Positions 7,886 through 17,381 are shown, counted from the first letter of the stretch. The stretch is 64,000 nucleotides of DNA from Alicyclobacillus mali (GCF_017329565.1 NZ_JAFMTT010000005.1); one strand, 5' to 3'. Numbers and translations are program-made. Notes: generated by a model not told the origin, from the letters alone.

Positions 7886-9454
7886 TCAGTGCAAGAAATG
7901 CCGTTCGCCGGTGAACACCATCGCGATCCCGGCCTCATCCGCGGCGGCGATGCTGTCCTCGTCTCGGATGGAACCCCCCGGCTGGACGATGGCGGCAATT
8001 CCCGCGCGCGCCGCGGCGTCGACGGTGTCTCGCATCGGGAAGAACGCGTCCGACGCCAACACCGCGCCCTTCGCCCGCGCGCCCGCCTGCTTGAGGGCGA
8101 TCTCGGCCGCGCCGACGCGGTTCATCTGCCCCGCGCCGATGCCGAGCGTCTTATCTCGATCGGCCACGACGATGGCGTTCGACTTGACGAACTGCACCGC
8201 GCGCCACGCGAAACGAAGCGCCTCGTACTCGGCGTCCGTGGGCTTCCGCTTCGTCACGACGCGCCAACTGCGCGGGTCGATGGGCGTAGCGAGATCGACC
8301 GTCTGCGCCAGGAAGCCGCCCGTCACGCGCCGCAACGTCACGTCGCCGGGGCGCCACAAGGGCTGCGACATGTCGACCGTCAGCAGGCGCAGGTTCTTCT
8401 TCTTGGCGAGGACCTCGCGCGCCCCCTCGCTGAACGACGGCGCGATGACAATCTCGAGGAAGATGCCGGCGAGCCGTTCGGCCAGCCTGCGGTCCACCTC
8501 GCGGTTCAGCGCGACAATGCCGCCGAAGATAGAGACGGGATCCGCCTCGTACGCCCGCTCGAACGCCTGCTCAAGGGTCTCGCCGCGGCCAATTCCGCAC
8601 GGATTCATGTGCTTCACCGCCACCGCGACGGGCTGCTCGAAGTCGTCGAACGCGCGCAGGATCTGAAGCGCGCTGTCGGCGTCCTGAATGTTGTTATAGG
8701 AGAGTTCCTTGCCCTGAAGCTGATCCGCGCGCGCGATGGTGGCTTTGGTGGCGTTCGGCTCCATGTAAAACTGGGCGCGCTGGTGTGGATTTTCCCCGTA
8801 GCGCAGGTCCTGCTTCGCGACGCCCGTCACGTGGAACACCTGCGGCCAGTCGCCCGCCACCTCGGCGCTTACATCGAGATGCCCCGCCAGGTAGTCGGCG
8901 ATAAGCGCGTCGTAGCGCGAAATCGTCCGGAACACCTTCGCGGCGAACTCACGGCGCAGCGCGCGCGGCACCTCCCCTTGGCGCAGCGCTTGAAGGACGC
9001 GATCGTAATCCGCGGGGTCGATGACGGGCAGCACGAATTCGTGATTTTTGGCGGCGCTTCTCAACATGGCCGGGCCGCCGATGTCGATCATCTCGATGGC
9101 CTCTTCGTCCGCCACGCCCTCGCGCTCGATGGTCTTCGCGAAAGGGTACAAATTCACGACGACGAGATCGATGGCGCGGATGCCGTGCTCCTCGATCTGC
9201 CGGACGTGCTCGGGCACATCGCGGCGCGCGAGCAGGCCGCCGTGCACCCTGGGGTGGAGCGTCTTCACGCGGCCGTCCAGAATTTCAGGAAAGCCGGTGT
9301 GCTCGTCGATGGGCGTGACCGGAATGCCCGACTGCTCCAGCAATTTCGCAGTGCCGCCGGTCGAAAGGATATCGAAGCCGAGATCCCTGAGCGCCTCGCA
9401 GAAGGGGACAATCCCGTCCTTGTCATACACGCTCACGAGCGCCAGTTTCGCCAC
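7886..9454 (-). CDS. purH: bifunctional AICAR formyltransferase / IMP cyclohydrolase
   Basis: A 522-residue protein for the last two steps of IMP synthesis. The N-terminal MGS-like cyclohydrolase domain (about residues 1-195) starts LALVSVYDKDGIV and has LSTGGTAKLL and LHPRVHGGLL. The C-terminal formyltransferase domain has the catalytic Lys-His pair in AVKHMNPCGIG. The start is GTG behind AAAGGAGTG. It sits between purM and purD with 32- and 29-base gaps. The purN gene that often lies between purM and purH in Bacillus is not present. Confidence 0.97.
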   Translation of the reverse strand: MAKLALVSVYDKDGIVPFCEALRDLGFDILSTGGTAKLLEQSGIPVTPIDEHTGFPEILDGRVKTLHPRVHGGLLARRDVPEHVRQIEEHGIRAIDLVVVNLYPFAKTIEREGVADEEAIEMIDIGGPAMLRSAAKNHEFVLPVIDPADYDRVLQALRQGEVPRALRREFAAKVFRTISRYDALIADYLAGHLDVSAEVAGDWPQVFHVTGVAKQDLRYGENPHQRAQFYMEPNATKATIARADQLQGKELSYNNIQDADSALQILRAFDDFEQPVAVAVKHMNPCGIGRGETLEQAFERAYEADPVSIFGGIVALNREVDRRLAERLAGIFLEIVIAPSFSEGAREVLAKKKNLRLLTVDMSQPLWRPGDVTLRRVTGGFLAQTVDLATPIDPRSWRVVTKRKPTDAEYEALRFAWRAVQFVKSNAIVVADRDKTLGIGAGQMNRVGAAEIALKQAGARAKGAVLASDAFFPMRDTVDAAARAGIAAIVQPGGSIRDEDSIAAADEAGIAMVFTGERHFLH

Positions 9455-9486
9455 GTTCCCACTCCTTTGTGCGGTTGCCCCGCTCT

Positions 9487-10515
9487 CTACTCAATGAACC
9501 TCACGCCCTGCGTACCGCGCGCGACGCGCCCGATGTCGTACACCGCCTCGCCCTCCGCCTGAAGAAGCTCCGCGGCGCGCGCGGCCTCCGCCTCCGGCAG
9601 GGCGATGACGTAGCCGATGCCGAGATTCCAGATGCGCGACGCCTCCTCGAGCGAAAGGCCGCTCGCCTCAAGCAGCCACTGAAACACCGGCTGCATCGGC
9701 CACGATCCGCGCCGCACCTGCGCCTCGCATCCCTCCGGCAGCACGCGCGGCAGGTTGTCGACGATCCCGCCGCCCGTGATGTGCGCCATCGCGGACACCC
9801 GCACGCCTTCGCGCAGGAGCTTGAGCACGCTCTTGACGTAGATCCGCGTGGGGCGCAAAAGCACCTCGGCCACATCCGCGTCCTCGCCGGGGAACGGATC
9901 CGTCAGCCGAAGGCCGTGCTCGGCCACCAGCTTGCGCACGAGGGAGTAGCCGTTCGAGTGCACGCCGTTTGACGCGAGCCCGAGAAGCACGTCGCCCTCC
10001 CGCACAGCCGATCCGTCCACCATCTCGCCGCGATTGACGCAGCCCACAGCGAAGCCGGCGAGATCGTACTCCCCATCGCCGTACATGCCGGGCATCTCGG
10101 CCGTCTCGCCGCCCACAAGCGCCGCGCCCGCCTGGCGGCAGCCCTCCGCCACGCCCGACACCACGGCCTCGGCCACGCCCACGTCGAGCTTGCCGACGGC
10201 CAGATAATCGAGGAAGAAGAGCGGCTCTGCGCCCACCGTGAGGATGTCGTTCACGCACATCGCCACGCAGTCGATGCCGACGGTGTCGTGCCGCCCGGCG
10301 GCGAAGGCAATTTTCAGCTTGGTGCCGACGCCGTCGGTGCCGGAAACCAGGACGGGCTCAGGAAAGCGGGCGAGATCGAGCGCAAAGCCGCTGGCAAAGC
10401 CGCCGATGGCCGCGAGCACCTCGCGCCGAAGGGTCGCCTTGGCCAGTCCCGCGTACCGCTTCGCCGCCTCGTTTCCAGCGTCGATGTCGACGCCCGCTTG
10501 CTTGTATAGATCCAA
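9487..10515 (-). CDS. purM: phosphoribosylformylglycinamidine cyclo-ligase (AIR synthetase)
   Basis: A 342-residue enzyme closing FGAM to AIR with ATP. Recognisable are the N-terminal YKQAGVDIDAGNEA, the glycine-rich VSGTDGVGTKLKIAF, GGETAEMPGMY, and HITGGGIVDNLPR. The start is TTG at 10515; its ribosome site AGGAGGG lies inside the last codons of purF, whose stop is three bases upstream of the TTG, so the two genes are probably translationally coupled. Length and motifs are normal for the PurM/ThiL superfamily. Confidence 0.97.
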   Translation of the reverse strand: MDLYKQAGVDIDAGNEAAKRYAGLAKATLRREVLAAIGGFASGFALDLARFPEPVLVSGTDGVGTKLKIAFAAGRHDTVGIDCVAMCVNDILTVGAEPLFFLDYLAVGKLDVGVAEAVVSGVAEGCRQAGAALVGGETAEMPGMYGDGEYDLAGFAVGCVNRGEMVDGSAVREGDVLLGLASNGVHSNGYSLVRKLVAEHGLRLTDPFPGEDADVAEVLLRPTRIYVKSVLKLLREGVRVSAMAHITGGGIVDNLPRVLPEGCEAQVRRGSWPMQPVFQWLLEASGLSLEEASRIWNLGIGYVIALPEAEAARAAELLQAEGEAVYDIGRVARGTQGVRFIE

Positions 10516-10518
10516 CGT

Positions 10519-11961
10519 TCACCCTCCTATGCGGATGGGCTCCATGCCCTCGTTCAGCGTCTGATCGATCAAACTCGTCGGATAGCGGCGCGTGAAGCAC
10601 GCGTTGCAGAACGGCACGGGCGATCCCGGCGGAAAGCCGAACGCCTGCATGAGTTCATCCACCGTGAGAAACTCCAGCGAATCCGCCTCAATGGCGCGCC
10701 GGATCTCGTCGATGGAATGGCGCGCCGCGATGAGTTCGTCCTCCTTCGCCGTGTCGATCCCGTAGTGGCACGGGCTCACGTACGGCGGGCTCGAGATGCG
10801 GACGTGCACTTCGAGCGCCCCCGCGCCGCGCAGCAGCCGCACAATGCGCCGCGACGTGGTGCCCCGGACGATGGAATCGTCGATGAGGACGACGCGCTTG
10901 CCTTCGACCACCGAGCGCACGGCGTTCAGCTTCAGCCGCACGCCGAGATCGCGCAGCTCCTGCGAAGGCTGGATGAACGTGCGGGCGATGTACTTGTTCT
11001 TGATGAGCCCCGTCTCGAGCGGAAGCCCGCTCTGCTCGGCGTATCCCGCCGCCGCCGACACGCTCGAATCCGGCACGCCAATCACGATGTCGCCCGGCGC
11101 GGGATGCCGCTCGGCCAGGATGCGCCCGAGCTGTTTGCGCACGCTGTGCACGTTCCAGCCGTCGACGTCGCTATCCGGCCGCGCGAAGTACACGTGCTCG
11201 AACGTGCACATGCGCCTCGCGCGGCGGGGAGCGAAGCGGACGGATCGCACGCCGTGGCGAGTGATGTGCAGCAGCTCGCCCGGCTCCACGTCGCGCACGA
11301 GCGTGGCGCCCACCGTCTCGAAGGCGCAGGATTCGGACGCCACCACGTGTGCATCCCCGAGCCGCCCGAGCACCATCGGGCGCAGGCCGAACGGATCGCG
11401 CACGGCGATGAGCTCGTCATCGCTCAGAATGACCAAAGCGAAGCCGCCCTCGATCTTCTGCACCGCGCGGGCGACGAGATCGGCCAAATCGCCGGCGCCC
11501 TCCTTCGCGATAAGGTGCGCGATGACCTCGGTGTCCGACGTCGTCTGAAACAGGCTCCCCTGTTCCTCCAACTGAATGCGCAGAAAGCGCGCGTTGACGA
11601 GGTTGCCGTTGTGCGCGATGGCGAAGTTGCGCGCATGGGTCGCGAGCGCAATGGGCTGCGCGTTCTGAATGGTGTTCGATCCGGCCGTCGAGTAGCGCAC
11701 GTGGCCGATGGCGGCGTGACCGTGAAGTCCCTCGAGCTCGCCCGCGCGAAACACGTCGGTCAAAAGCCCAAGGCCCTTGTGGCTGTACATGCGCGATCCG
11801 TCGGTGGAAGTGATGCCAGCCGCCTCTTGTCCGCGGTGCTGAAGCGCGACGAGCCCGTAGTACGTCAGCGCGGCCGCCCGCGGGTGACCAAAGATGCCAA
11901 AGACGCCACACTCTTCGCGCGGCTTATCGCCGTAAGCCGCCTGCTTTTCCACGCTATCCAC
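10519..11961 (-). CDS. purF: amidophosphoribosyltransferase
   Basis: First committed enzyme of purine synthesis, 480 residues from GTG 11961 (AAAGGAGA nine bases upstream). The propeptide of 17 residues precedes the catalytic Cys18 in REECGVFGIFG, as in the Bacillus-type enzyme that is processed and carries a 4Fe-4S cluster; the Cys residues in RRMCTFEH, YVSPCHYG and FCNACF fit the cluster ligands. The PRPP loop is VVLIDDSIVRGTTS. The open frame continues upstream of 11961, but that part is antisense-like purL shadow. It lies 20 bases after purL and three bases before purM. Confidence 0.96.
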   Translation of the reverse strand: MDSVEKQAAYGDKPREECGVFGIFGHPRAAALTYYGLVALQHRGQEAAGITSTDGSRMYSHKGLGLLTDVFRAGELEGLHGHAAIGHVRYSTAGSNTIQNAQPIALATHARNFAIAHNGNLVNARFLRIQLEEQGSLFQTTSDTEVIAHLIAKEGAGDLADLVARAVQKIEGGFALVILSDDELIAVRDPFGLRPMVLGRLGDAHVVASESCAFETVGATLVRDVEPGELLHITRHGVRSVRFAPRRARRMCTFEHVYFARPDSDVDGWNVHSVRKQLGRILAERHPAPGDIVIGVPDSSVSAAAGYAEQSGLPLETGLIKNKYIARTFIQPSQELRDLGVRLKLNAVRSVVEGKRVVLIDDSIVRGTTSRRIVRLLRGAGALEVHVRISSPPYVSPCHYGIDTAKEDELIAARHSIDEIRRAIEADSLEFLTVDELMQAFGFPPGSPVPFCNACFTRRYPTSLIDQTLNEGMEPIRIGG

Positions 11962-11981
11962 GCCTGGTCTCTCCTTTTTGG

Positions 11982-14216
11982 TCAAAGCGTTGCGCGCGAG
12001 TCGACAGCATCCTGGCGAAGGAGGCTTGGAATGGCAGTGCGATAGGCCTCCTCCAAATCGGCGAGCGAAACGCGGACGAGATCGCCCGCAAACGAGACTT
12101 CGAGACACGGCGCATCGGTGAATTCCCCTGCGACCCGCGCCGGAACGTCGAGCGCGCGGGCGAGATGGAGGAGCGCATTGAGCGCATCCGGGGAAACGGC
12201 GGCGATGGCGCGCCCCTGGGCCTCGGAAAACAGCCAGCCGGCTGGCCGCACGCCGTCGGGTGCCACGAGCGACGCGCCGCACCCCGCTCCGATGGCCATC
12301 TCCGCGATGGCGACGGCCAGGCCGCCTTCGGACACGTCGTGCACGGCCGCGGCGGCGCGCTCGGCGGCGATGCGCTGCAGGAGTTGGTGCAGGCGGCGCT
12401 CCGCGGCGAGATCGAGGTACGGTGCGTCGCCCACTGGCTCGCCACACGCCAGTTCGGCGAAGAGCGATCCGTCGAGATCGTCGTCCTCGCGCCCGAGTAG
12501 GACGAGCTGCAGCCCACGCGCCTCGCGCGGCGCAGACGGCATGCGGCGGGAAACGCCGTCCAGCACGCCGACGCAGCCGACGATGGGCGTGGGATCGATG
12601 TCCTGGCCGCGCGACTCGTTGTAGAGCGACACGTTGCCGCTGACCACGGGCGTGTCGAGCGCGCGGCACGCCTCGGCCATGCCGTCGATGGCGTCCGACA
12701 GCTGGCGCATGACCGCGGGCTTTTCGGGATTGCCGAAGTTGAGGCAGTTGGTGATGGCGAGCGGCTTGGCGCCGACCGCGGCGACGTTGCGGGCCGCTTC
12801 CGCCACGGCGATGGCACCGCCCTTTTTCGGATTCAGCCGGACGTAGCGCGCGTTGCCATCGGTCGCCATGGCCACCGCCTTGTCGAGATCCGGCACCTTG
12901 ACGAGCGCAGCGTCCATGCCCGGGCCCAACGCGGTCTGCGCGCGCACCATCGTGTCGTACTGGCGGTAGACCCACGACTTGTCGGCGATGTTCGGGTGGC
13001 GCATGAGGGAGAGCCAAGCTTCGGCGAGATGACTCGGCTCGGGAATGGACGCCCGCTTGGACGACACGGGCGGGCCAACCGGCCGCTCGTATACCGGCGC
13101 TTCATCGACGAGCGCGCGGACCGGGATTTCCGCCACCACCTCTCCGTGCCACAAGAGGCGCAGCATGCCGTCGTCCGTGACGCGGCCCACGTCGGCCACC
13201 TCAAGCCCATAGCGGCGGAAGATGGCGAACGCCACCTCCTCCTTGCCGCGCTCGAGCACGACGAGCATGCGCTCCTGCGACTCGGACAGCATCATCTCGT
13301 ACGGGGTCATGCCCGTCTCCCGCACCGGGACGCGATCGAGCACGAGTTCGATACCGCCGCCCGCTCGGCTCGCCATCTCCGCGGACGACGAGGTCAGTCC
13401 GGCCGCGCCCATGTCCTGGATGCCGACCACGGCACCGGTGGCGATGAGCTCAAGGCACGCCTCCATCAGGAGCTTGCCGAGGAAGGGATCGCCCACCTGC
13501 ACCGCGGAACGCTCCTTTTCCTCCGGGTCCTCCGCCGATGCGAACGTGGCGCCGTGGATGCCGTCGCGGCCCGTGCGCGCGCCGACGACGAAGACCGGGT
13601 TGCCGACACCTTTCGCTTCTCCACGGACGATGCCATGTGCAGGCAGGATGCCGACGCACATCGCGTTCACCAGCGGGTTCTGGCGATACGTCGGCGAAAA
13701 CTGCACCTCGCCCCCCACGGTGGGGATGCCGACGCAGTTCCCGTATCCGCCGATCCCGGCCACCACCTGCGCGAACAGGTACCGCGTGCGCGCGTCGTCC
13801 AGCGGCCCGAAGCGCAGGCTGTCGAGAAACGCGATGGGCCGCGCGCCCATGGTGAAGATGTCGCGCAGGATGCCGCCGACGCCCGTCGCCGCGCCCTGGT
13901 ACGGCTCGACGGCGGAGGGGTGATTGTGGCTCTCCATCTTGAACGCGACGGCCCAACCGTCGCCGATATCCACCACGCCCGCGTTTTCCCCGGGGCCCTG
14001 AAGCACCTGCGGGCCCGTCGTCGGGAACCTGCGCAGGTGCACCTTGGAACTCTTGTAGCTGCAGTGCTCCGACCAGAGCACGCCGAAGATGCCCGCCTCG
14101 ACGTAGTTCGGCAGCCGCCCGAGCTTCTCCACCACCCGCTCGTACTCGCTATCCGAGAGCCCCAGGCTTCGGTAGATGGCGCCATCCCGGATCTCTTCTG
14201 GCGTTGGCTCACGCAT
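11982..14216 (-). CDS. purL: FGAM synthase subunit PurL (small type)
   Basis: The 744-residue large subunit of formylglycinamidine ribonucleotide synthase, of the short form that needs separate PurS and PurQ. Motifs: LWSEHCSYKSSK near residue 50, MESHNHPSAVEPYQGAATGVG in two adjoining pieces, IQDMGAAGLTSS, and VHDVSEGGLAVA. It starts at ATG 14216 behind GAGGAGGG and overlaps the end of purQ by eight bases, consistent with subunits made in fixed ratio. Normal family length. Confidence 0.97.
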   Translation of the reverse strand: MREPTPEEIRDGAIYRSLGLSDSEYERVVEKLGRLPNYVEAGIFGVLWSEHCSYKSSKVHLRRFPTTGPQVLQGPGENAGVVDIGDGWAVAFKMESHNHPSAVEPYQGAATGVGGILRDIFTMGARPIAFLDSLRFGPLDDARTRYLFAQVVAGIGGYGNCVGIPTVGGEVQFSPTYRQNPLVNAMCVGILPAHGIVRGEAKGVGNPVFVVGARTGRDGIHGATFASAEDPEEKERSAVQVGDPFLGKLLMEACLELIATGAVVGIQDMGAAGLTSSSAEMASRAGGGIELVLDRVPVRETGMTPYEMMLSESQERMLVVLERGKEEVAFAIFRRYGLEVADVGRVTDDGMLRLLWHGEVVAEIPVRALVDEAPVYERPVGPPVSSKRASIPEPSHLAEAWLSLMRHPNIADKSWVYRQYDTMVRAQTALGPGMDAALVKVPDLDKAVAMATDGNARYVRLNPKKGGAIAVAEAARNVAAVGAKPLAITNCLNFGNPEKPAVMRQLSDAIDGMAEACRALDTPVVSGNVSLYNESRGQDIDPTPIVGCVGVLDGVSRRMPSAPREARGLQLVLLGREDDDLDGSLFAELACGEPVGDAPYLDLAAERRLHQLLQRIAAERAAAAVHDVSEGGLAVAIAEMAIGAGCGASLVAPDGVRPAGWLFSEAQGRAIAAVSPDALNALLHLARALDVPARVAGEFTDAPCLEVSFAGDLVRVSLADLEEAYRTAIPSLLRQDAVDSRATL

Positions 14217-14889
14217 GCGTTTGGCCCTCCTCGACGTGCGCGCGAATCGATTGAAACATCCGAATGCCGTCCTCCGAACCCATCCAGTCGATCACGGCCC
14301 GCTCGGGGTGCGGCATGAGGCCAAGCACGTTCCGCCTGGCGTTCAGGATGCCCGCGATGTCGTCCACGGATCCGTTCGGATTCTCGACGTAGCGGAACGC
14401 CACGCGGCCGTCGCGGCGAAGCTCGTCCAAGACCTCGGGCTCCGCGTGATAGCGGCCTTCGCCGTGCGCGATGGGAATGCGAATGACCTCCCCGGGCTGA
14501 TACAGGCGCGTGAACGGAGAATCGTTCGTCTCCACGCGAAGTTTCGCGATCTCGCAGCGAAACTGAAGATGATGGTTGGCGAGGAGCGCCCCCGGCAATA
14601 GCCCCGCCTCCGTCAAGATCTGAAACCCGTTGCAGATGCCAATGACCGGCTTGCCGCGCTCGGCCTCGCGCGCCACCGCGCGCACCACGGGCGAGAACCG
14701 CGCGATGGCGCCCGCGCGGAGATAATCCCCGTAGGAGAACCCGCCCGGCAGAACAATCGCGTCGTAGGCGCTGAGATCCTCCGCGTCGTGCCAGACGAGA
14801 TCGACCGCATCCCCCGTCACCAGGCGGATGGCCTGCTCGGCGTCGCGATCGCAGTTGGAACCCGGGAATACGACGACCGCCCACCTCAT
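14209..14889 (-). CDS. purQ: FGAM synthase glutaminase subunit PurQ
   Basis: A 226-residue class I glutamine amidotransferase subunit that feeds ammonia to PurL. It begins MRWAVVVFPGSNCDRD, carries the nucleophile Cys in VIGICNGFQIL and the His-Glu pair in GLMPHPERAV. The start ATG at 14889 overlaps the purS stop in an ATGA arrangement. The open frame extends 22 codons upstream but this is purS coding sequence. Confidence 0.97.
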   Translation of the reverse strand: MRWAVVVFPGSNCDRDAEQAIRLVTGDAVDLVWHDAEDLSAYDAIVLPGGFSYGDYLRAGAIARFSPVVRAVAREAERGKPVIGICNGFQILTEAGLLPGALLANHHLQFRCEIAKLRVETNDSPFTRLYQPGEVIRIPIAHGEGRYHAEPEVLDELRRDGRVAFRYVENPNGSVDDIAGILNARRNVLGLMPHPERAVIDWMGSEDGIRMFQSIRAHVEEGQTHA

Positions 14890-15146
14890 TGGCCTCGCTC
14901 CCTGATCTCGAACGCGTACGTCTCCATGACCGGATTGGCGAGCACCTTCTGGCACATCTCGTCCACCTGGCGCGCCGCCGCCTGTTCGTCCTCCGCCTCG
15001 AGCGTCATCTGAATGAACTTGCCGATGCGCACCTCACCCGCGCCTTCAAAGCCGAGCGACACGAGGGCGCCGTGCACCGCGTGCCCCTGCGGATCGAAGA
15101 CGGACGGCTTCAACCACACCTTGACCTCGACCTCAAACTGCTTCAA
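14886..15146 (-). CDS. purS: FGAM synthase subunit PurS
   Basis: The small 86-residue structural subunit that bridges PurL and PurQ. The sequence KQFEVEVKVWLKPSVFDPQG and the C-terminal NPVMETYAFEI are typical. The start is TTG at 15146: AAAGGAGG lies nine bases upstream and the TTGA overlaps the purC stop codon, so translation is coupled. ATGA coupling follows to purQ. Confidence 0.95.
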   Translation of the reverse strand: MKQFEVEVKVWLKPSVFDPQGHAVHGALVSLGFEGAGEVRIGKFIQMTLEAEDEQAAARQVDEMCQKVLANPVMETYAFEIRERGQ

Positions 15147-15862
15147 CGCGCCACGCCTCCTTTGAGCCGCGCCCACACCTCTTGGTACGCCTGTTCGACG
15201 CCGCCGAGATCGCGCCGGAACCTGTCTTTATCCATTTTCTCCCTCGTGCGTTCATCCCAAAGCCGGCATGTGTCCGGGGAGATTTCGTCCGCCAGGACGA
15301 TCTCGCCGGACGGAAGCCGCCCGAACTCCAGCTTGAAATCGACGAGGATGAGCCCGGCCTCGCGGAAGCGCCGGATGAGGACATGGTTCACGGCGAGCGC
15401 GAGGCGCCGAAGTTCCGCGAGGTCGTCCGCCGTGGCCAGGTGCAGAATGAGGGCGTGATCGTCCGTCACGAGCGGGTCACCGAGCGCGTCGTTCTTGTAG
15501 TAGAACTCGACCAAAGGCCGCTCGAGCGGCGTGCCCTCTTCGATCCCGAACCGCTTGGAGAAACTCCCGGCCGCGATGTTGCGGACGACCACCTCGAGGG
15601 GAATGATCTCCACCTTGCGCACGAGCGTCTCCCGCTCGGAGACCTCTTCTACAAAGTGGGTTGGTACGCCGTGCTCCTCGAGGTAGCGGAACAGAAGGTT
15701 GCTCATCTGGTTGTTGATGGCGCCCTTGCCGGCGATGGTCCCGCGCTTCTCGCCGTTGAACGCGGTGGCGTCGTCCTTGTACAGGACGCGGACCACGGCT
15801 GGATCGGGCGTCGCAAACACCTTTTTCGCCTTGCCTTCGTACAGCAGCGTTTCCTCGGCCAT
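15143..15862 (-). CDS. purC: SAICAR synthetase
   Basis: Phosphoribosylaminoimidazole-succinocarboxamide synthase, 239 residues. It starts MAEETLLYEGKAKKVF, has the ATP-binding YKDDATAFNGEKRGTIAGKG and the signature LILVDFKLEFGR followed by LADEISPDTCRLWD. The start ATG 15862 has AAAGGA at nine bases; an in-frame ATG nine bases upstream is too close to that site. It is 26 bases downstream of purB and overlaps the purS start codon. Confidence 0.96.
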   Translation of the reverse strand: MAEETLLYEGKAKKVFATPDPAVVRVLYKDDATAFNGEKRGTIAGKGAINNQMSNLLFRYLEEHGVPTHFVEEVSERETLVRKVEIIPLEVVVRNIAAGSFSKRFGIEEGTPLERPLVEFYYKNDALGDPLVTDDHALILHLATADDLAELRRLALAVNHVLIRRFREAGLILVDFKLEFGRLPSGEIVLADEISPDTCRLWDERTREKMDKDRFRRDLGGVEQAYQEVWARLKGGVAR

Positions 15863-15888
15863 TTCGCCCATCCTTTCGTGAGAGCGGC

Positions 15889-17181
15889 TCACATGCCAAA
15901 GCGGTGGAAGATGGTATCGACGTGCTTCAGATGCCAGGACGGATCGAACAGGGCGTCGATCTCCTCCGGCGTGAGGTGATCCCGGACGCGCTCGGACGCG
16001 AGGACGAGATCCTTGAACGATCTCCCCTCTTCCCACGCCTGCATCGCGAGCGGCTGGACGGTGTCGTACGCCGCCTCGCGCGACAGGCCCTTGTCCACGA
16101 GCGCGGTCATGACGCGCTGCGAGAAGACGAGCCCGTGCGTCCGATCCATGTTCCGGCGCATGTTCTCGGGGTAGACGTGCAGATCGGTCAAGATGCGGTT
16201 CATGCGGTTCAGCATGTAGTCGATAAGAATGGTCGCGTCCGGGAGCACGATGCGCTCCACGGACGAGTGGCTGATGTCTCGCTCGTGCCAGAGCGGCACG
16301 TCTTCGAGGGCGGGCACGACGTAGCCGCGCAGCACGCGCGAGAGCCCGGAGATCTGTTCGCACGACACCGGGTTTCGCTTGTGCGGCATGGCGGAAGAAC
16401 CCTTCTGCCCCTTGTAGAACGGCTCCTCCACCTCGCGCACCTCGGACTTCTGCAGCGCCCGGATCTCGGTCGCAATCTTGTCGAGCGTGGTGCCGATCAG
16501 CGCCAACGTGAAGATAAATTCCGCGTGCCGATCCCGCTGCAGCGTCTGCGTGCTGATAGGCGCGGGCTTGAGTCCGAGCCGTGAGCAGACGTATTCCTCC
16601 ACCTGTGGATCCACGTTCGCGTACGTGCCCACGGCGCCGGAGATCTTCCCGTAGCGCATGCGCTCGCTCGCCGCGTCAAAGCGCTCGAGATCGCGCTCCA
16701 ATTCGGCGTACCAGAGCAGGCACTTGAGCCCAAACGTGGTGGGTTCCGCGTGCACGCCGTGCGTGCGGCCCATCATGACGGTGTACTTGTGCTTTTTCGC
16801 GAGCGCTTCAAGCGTCGAGAGGAGTTGCTCCACGTCCTCGCGGATGATCTGGATGGGGCGGCGCAACTGCGCCATGAGCGCGGTGTCGACCACGTCCGTC
16901 GACGTCAGCCCGTAGTGAACCCACTTCCGCTCCGGGCCGAGCGACTCGGAGACCGCCCGCGTGAACGCCACCACGTCGTGGCGCGTCTCCTGCTCGATTT
17001 CCAGCACGCGGTCCACGTCGAAGCGCGCTCGCTCGCGGATGAGCCGCGCGTCCTCCTTCGGGATGACGCCGAGTTCGGCCCACGCCTCCACCGCGAGAAT
17101 CTCGACTTCCAGCCACCAGCGCATCCTCTCTTCCAGCGTCCACAGGCTCGCCATCTCAGGCCGGCTGTACCGGTCGATCAC
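15889..17181 (-). CDS. purB: adenylosuccinate lyase
   Basis: A 430-residue lyase of the fumarase/aspartase superfamily acting at two points of purine synthesis (SAICAR and adenylosuccinate cleavage). The signature loop GSSAMPHKRNPVSCE is present, with GRTHGVHAEPTTFG and YGLTSTDVVDTA earlier. The start is GTG 17181 behind GAGGAGGAT. It is the first gene of the pur operon here, whereas Bacillus operons normally begin with purE and purK. Confidence 0.97.
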   Translation of the reverse strand: MIDRYSRPEMASLWTLEERMRWWLEVEILAVEAWAELGVIPKEDARLIRERARFDVDRVLEIEQETRHDVVAFTRAVSESLGPERKWVHYGLTSTDVVDTALMAQLRRPIQIIREDVEQLLSTLEALAKKHKYTVMMGRTHGVHAEPTTFGLKCLLWYAELERDLERFDAASERMRYGKISGAVGTYANVDPQVEEYVCSRLGLKPAPISTQTLQRDRHAEFIFTLALIGTTLDKIATEIRALQKSEVREVEEPFYKGQKGSSAMPHKRNPVSCEQISGLSRVLRGYVVPALEDVPLWHERDISHSSVERIVLPDATILIDYMLNRMNRILTDLHVYPENMRRNMDRTHGLVFSQRVMTALVDKGLSREAAYDTVQPLAMQAWEEGRSFKDLVLASERVRDHLTPEEIDALFDPSWHLKHVDTIFHRFGM

Positions 17182-17379
17182 GCCACATCCTCCTCGTAGG
17201 AACCGAATGTCGCCCGTTCTCCGCGGGCTCTCGCTGCGCCCGCGTGCACGGCGCGCATTTGTCTACACGAGCGTTCCCGTCGCTTCCCATGGTAACACGA
17301 ATCCCGCCTCGATCCGAACATTCATTGTGAAATTGAACCGAACGTTCGCTCGCGCGGGTACAGACTCGCCCGAGGCGAG
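17182..17379 (-). promoter_or_regulatory. purB leader with two PurBox-like sites
   Basis: In the intergenic region between guaA and purB, CCGAAC cores occur at 17314-17319 and 17338-17343, both in the same orientation. On the minus strand they read AATGTTCGGATCG and AACGTTCGGTTCA, matching 11 and 10 of 13 positions of the Bacillus PurBox consensus (family knowledge). Bacillus operators are usually inverted pairs, whereas these are direct repeats 24 bases apart. PurR control of the operon is therefore inferred, not shown. I could not fix the -10/-35 elements with confidence. Confidence 0.5.
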
Positions 17380-17381
17380 TC
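17363..17381 (-). terminator. hairpin at the guaA stop codon
   Basis: GACTCGCC and GGCGAGTC form a perfect 8-bp stem with a three-base loop, overlapping the guaA stop. No U-run follows, so termination would be weak or factor-dependent and some readthrough into purB is possible. Confidence 0.4.

Noticed and set aside
7850..9562. Plus-strand frame of 570 codons opposite purH
   Set aside because: Antisense shadow of purH. GC-rich coding DNA leaves long open frames in the complementary strand; this one has no family motif and no ribosome site.
11962..13017. Upstream extension of the purF frame
   Set aside because: This part is out of frame with purL, which is a clear gene; the purF propeptide and ribosome site fix the start at 11961.
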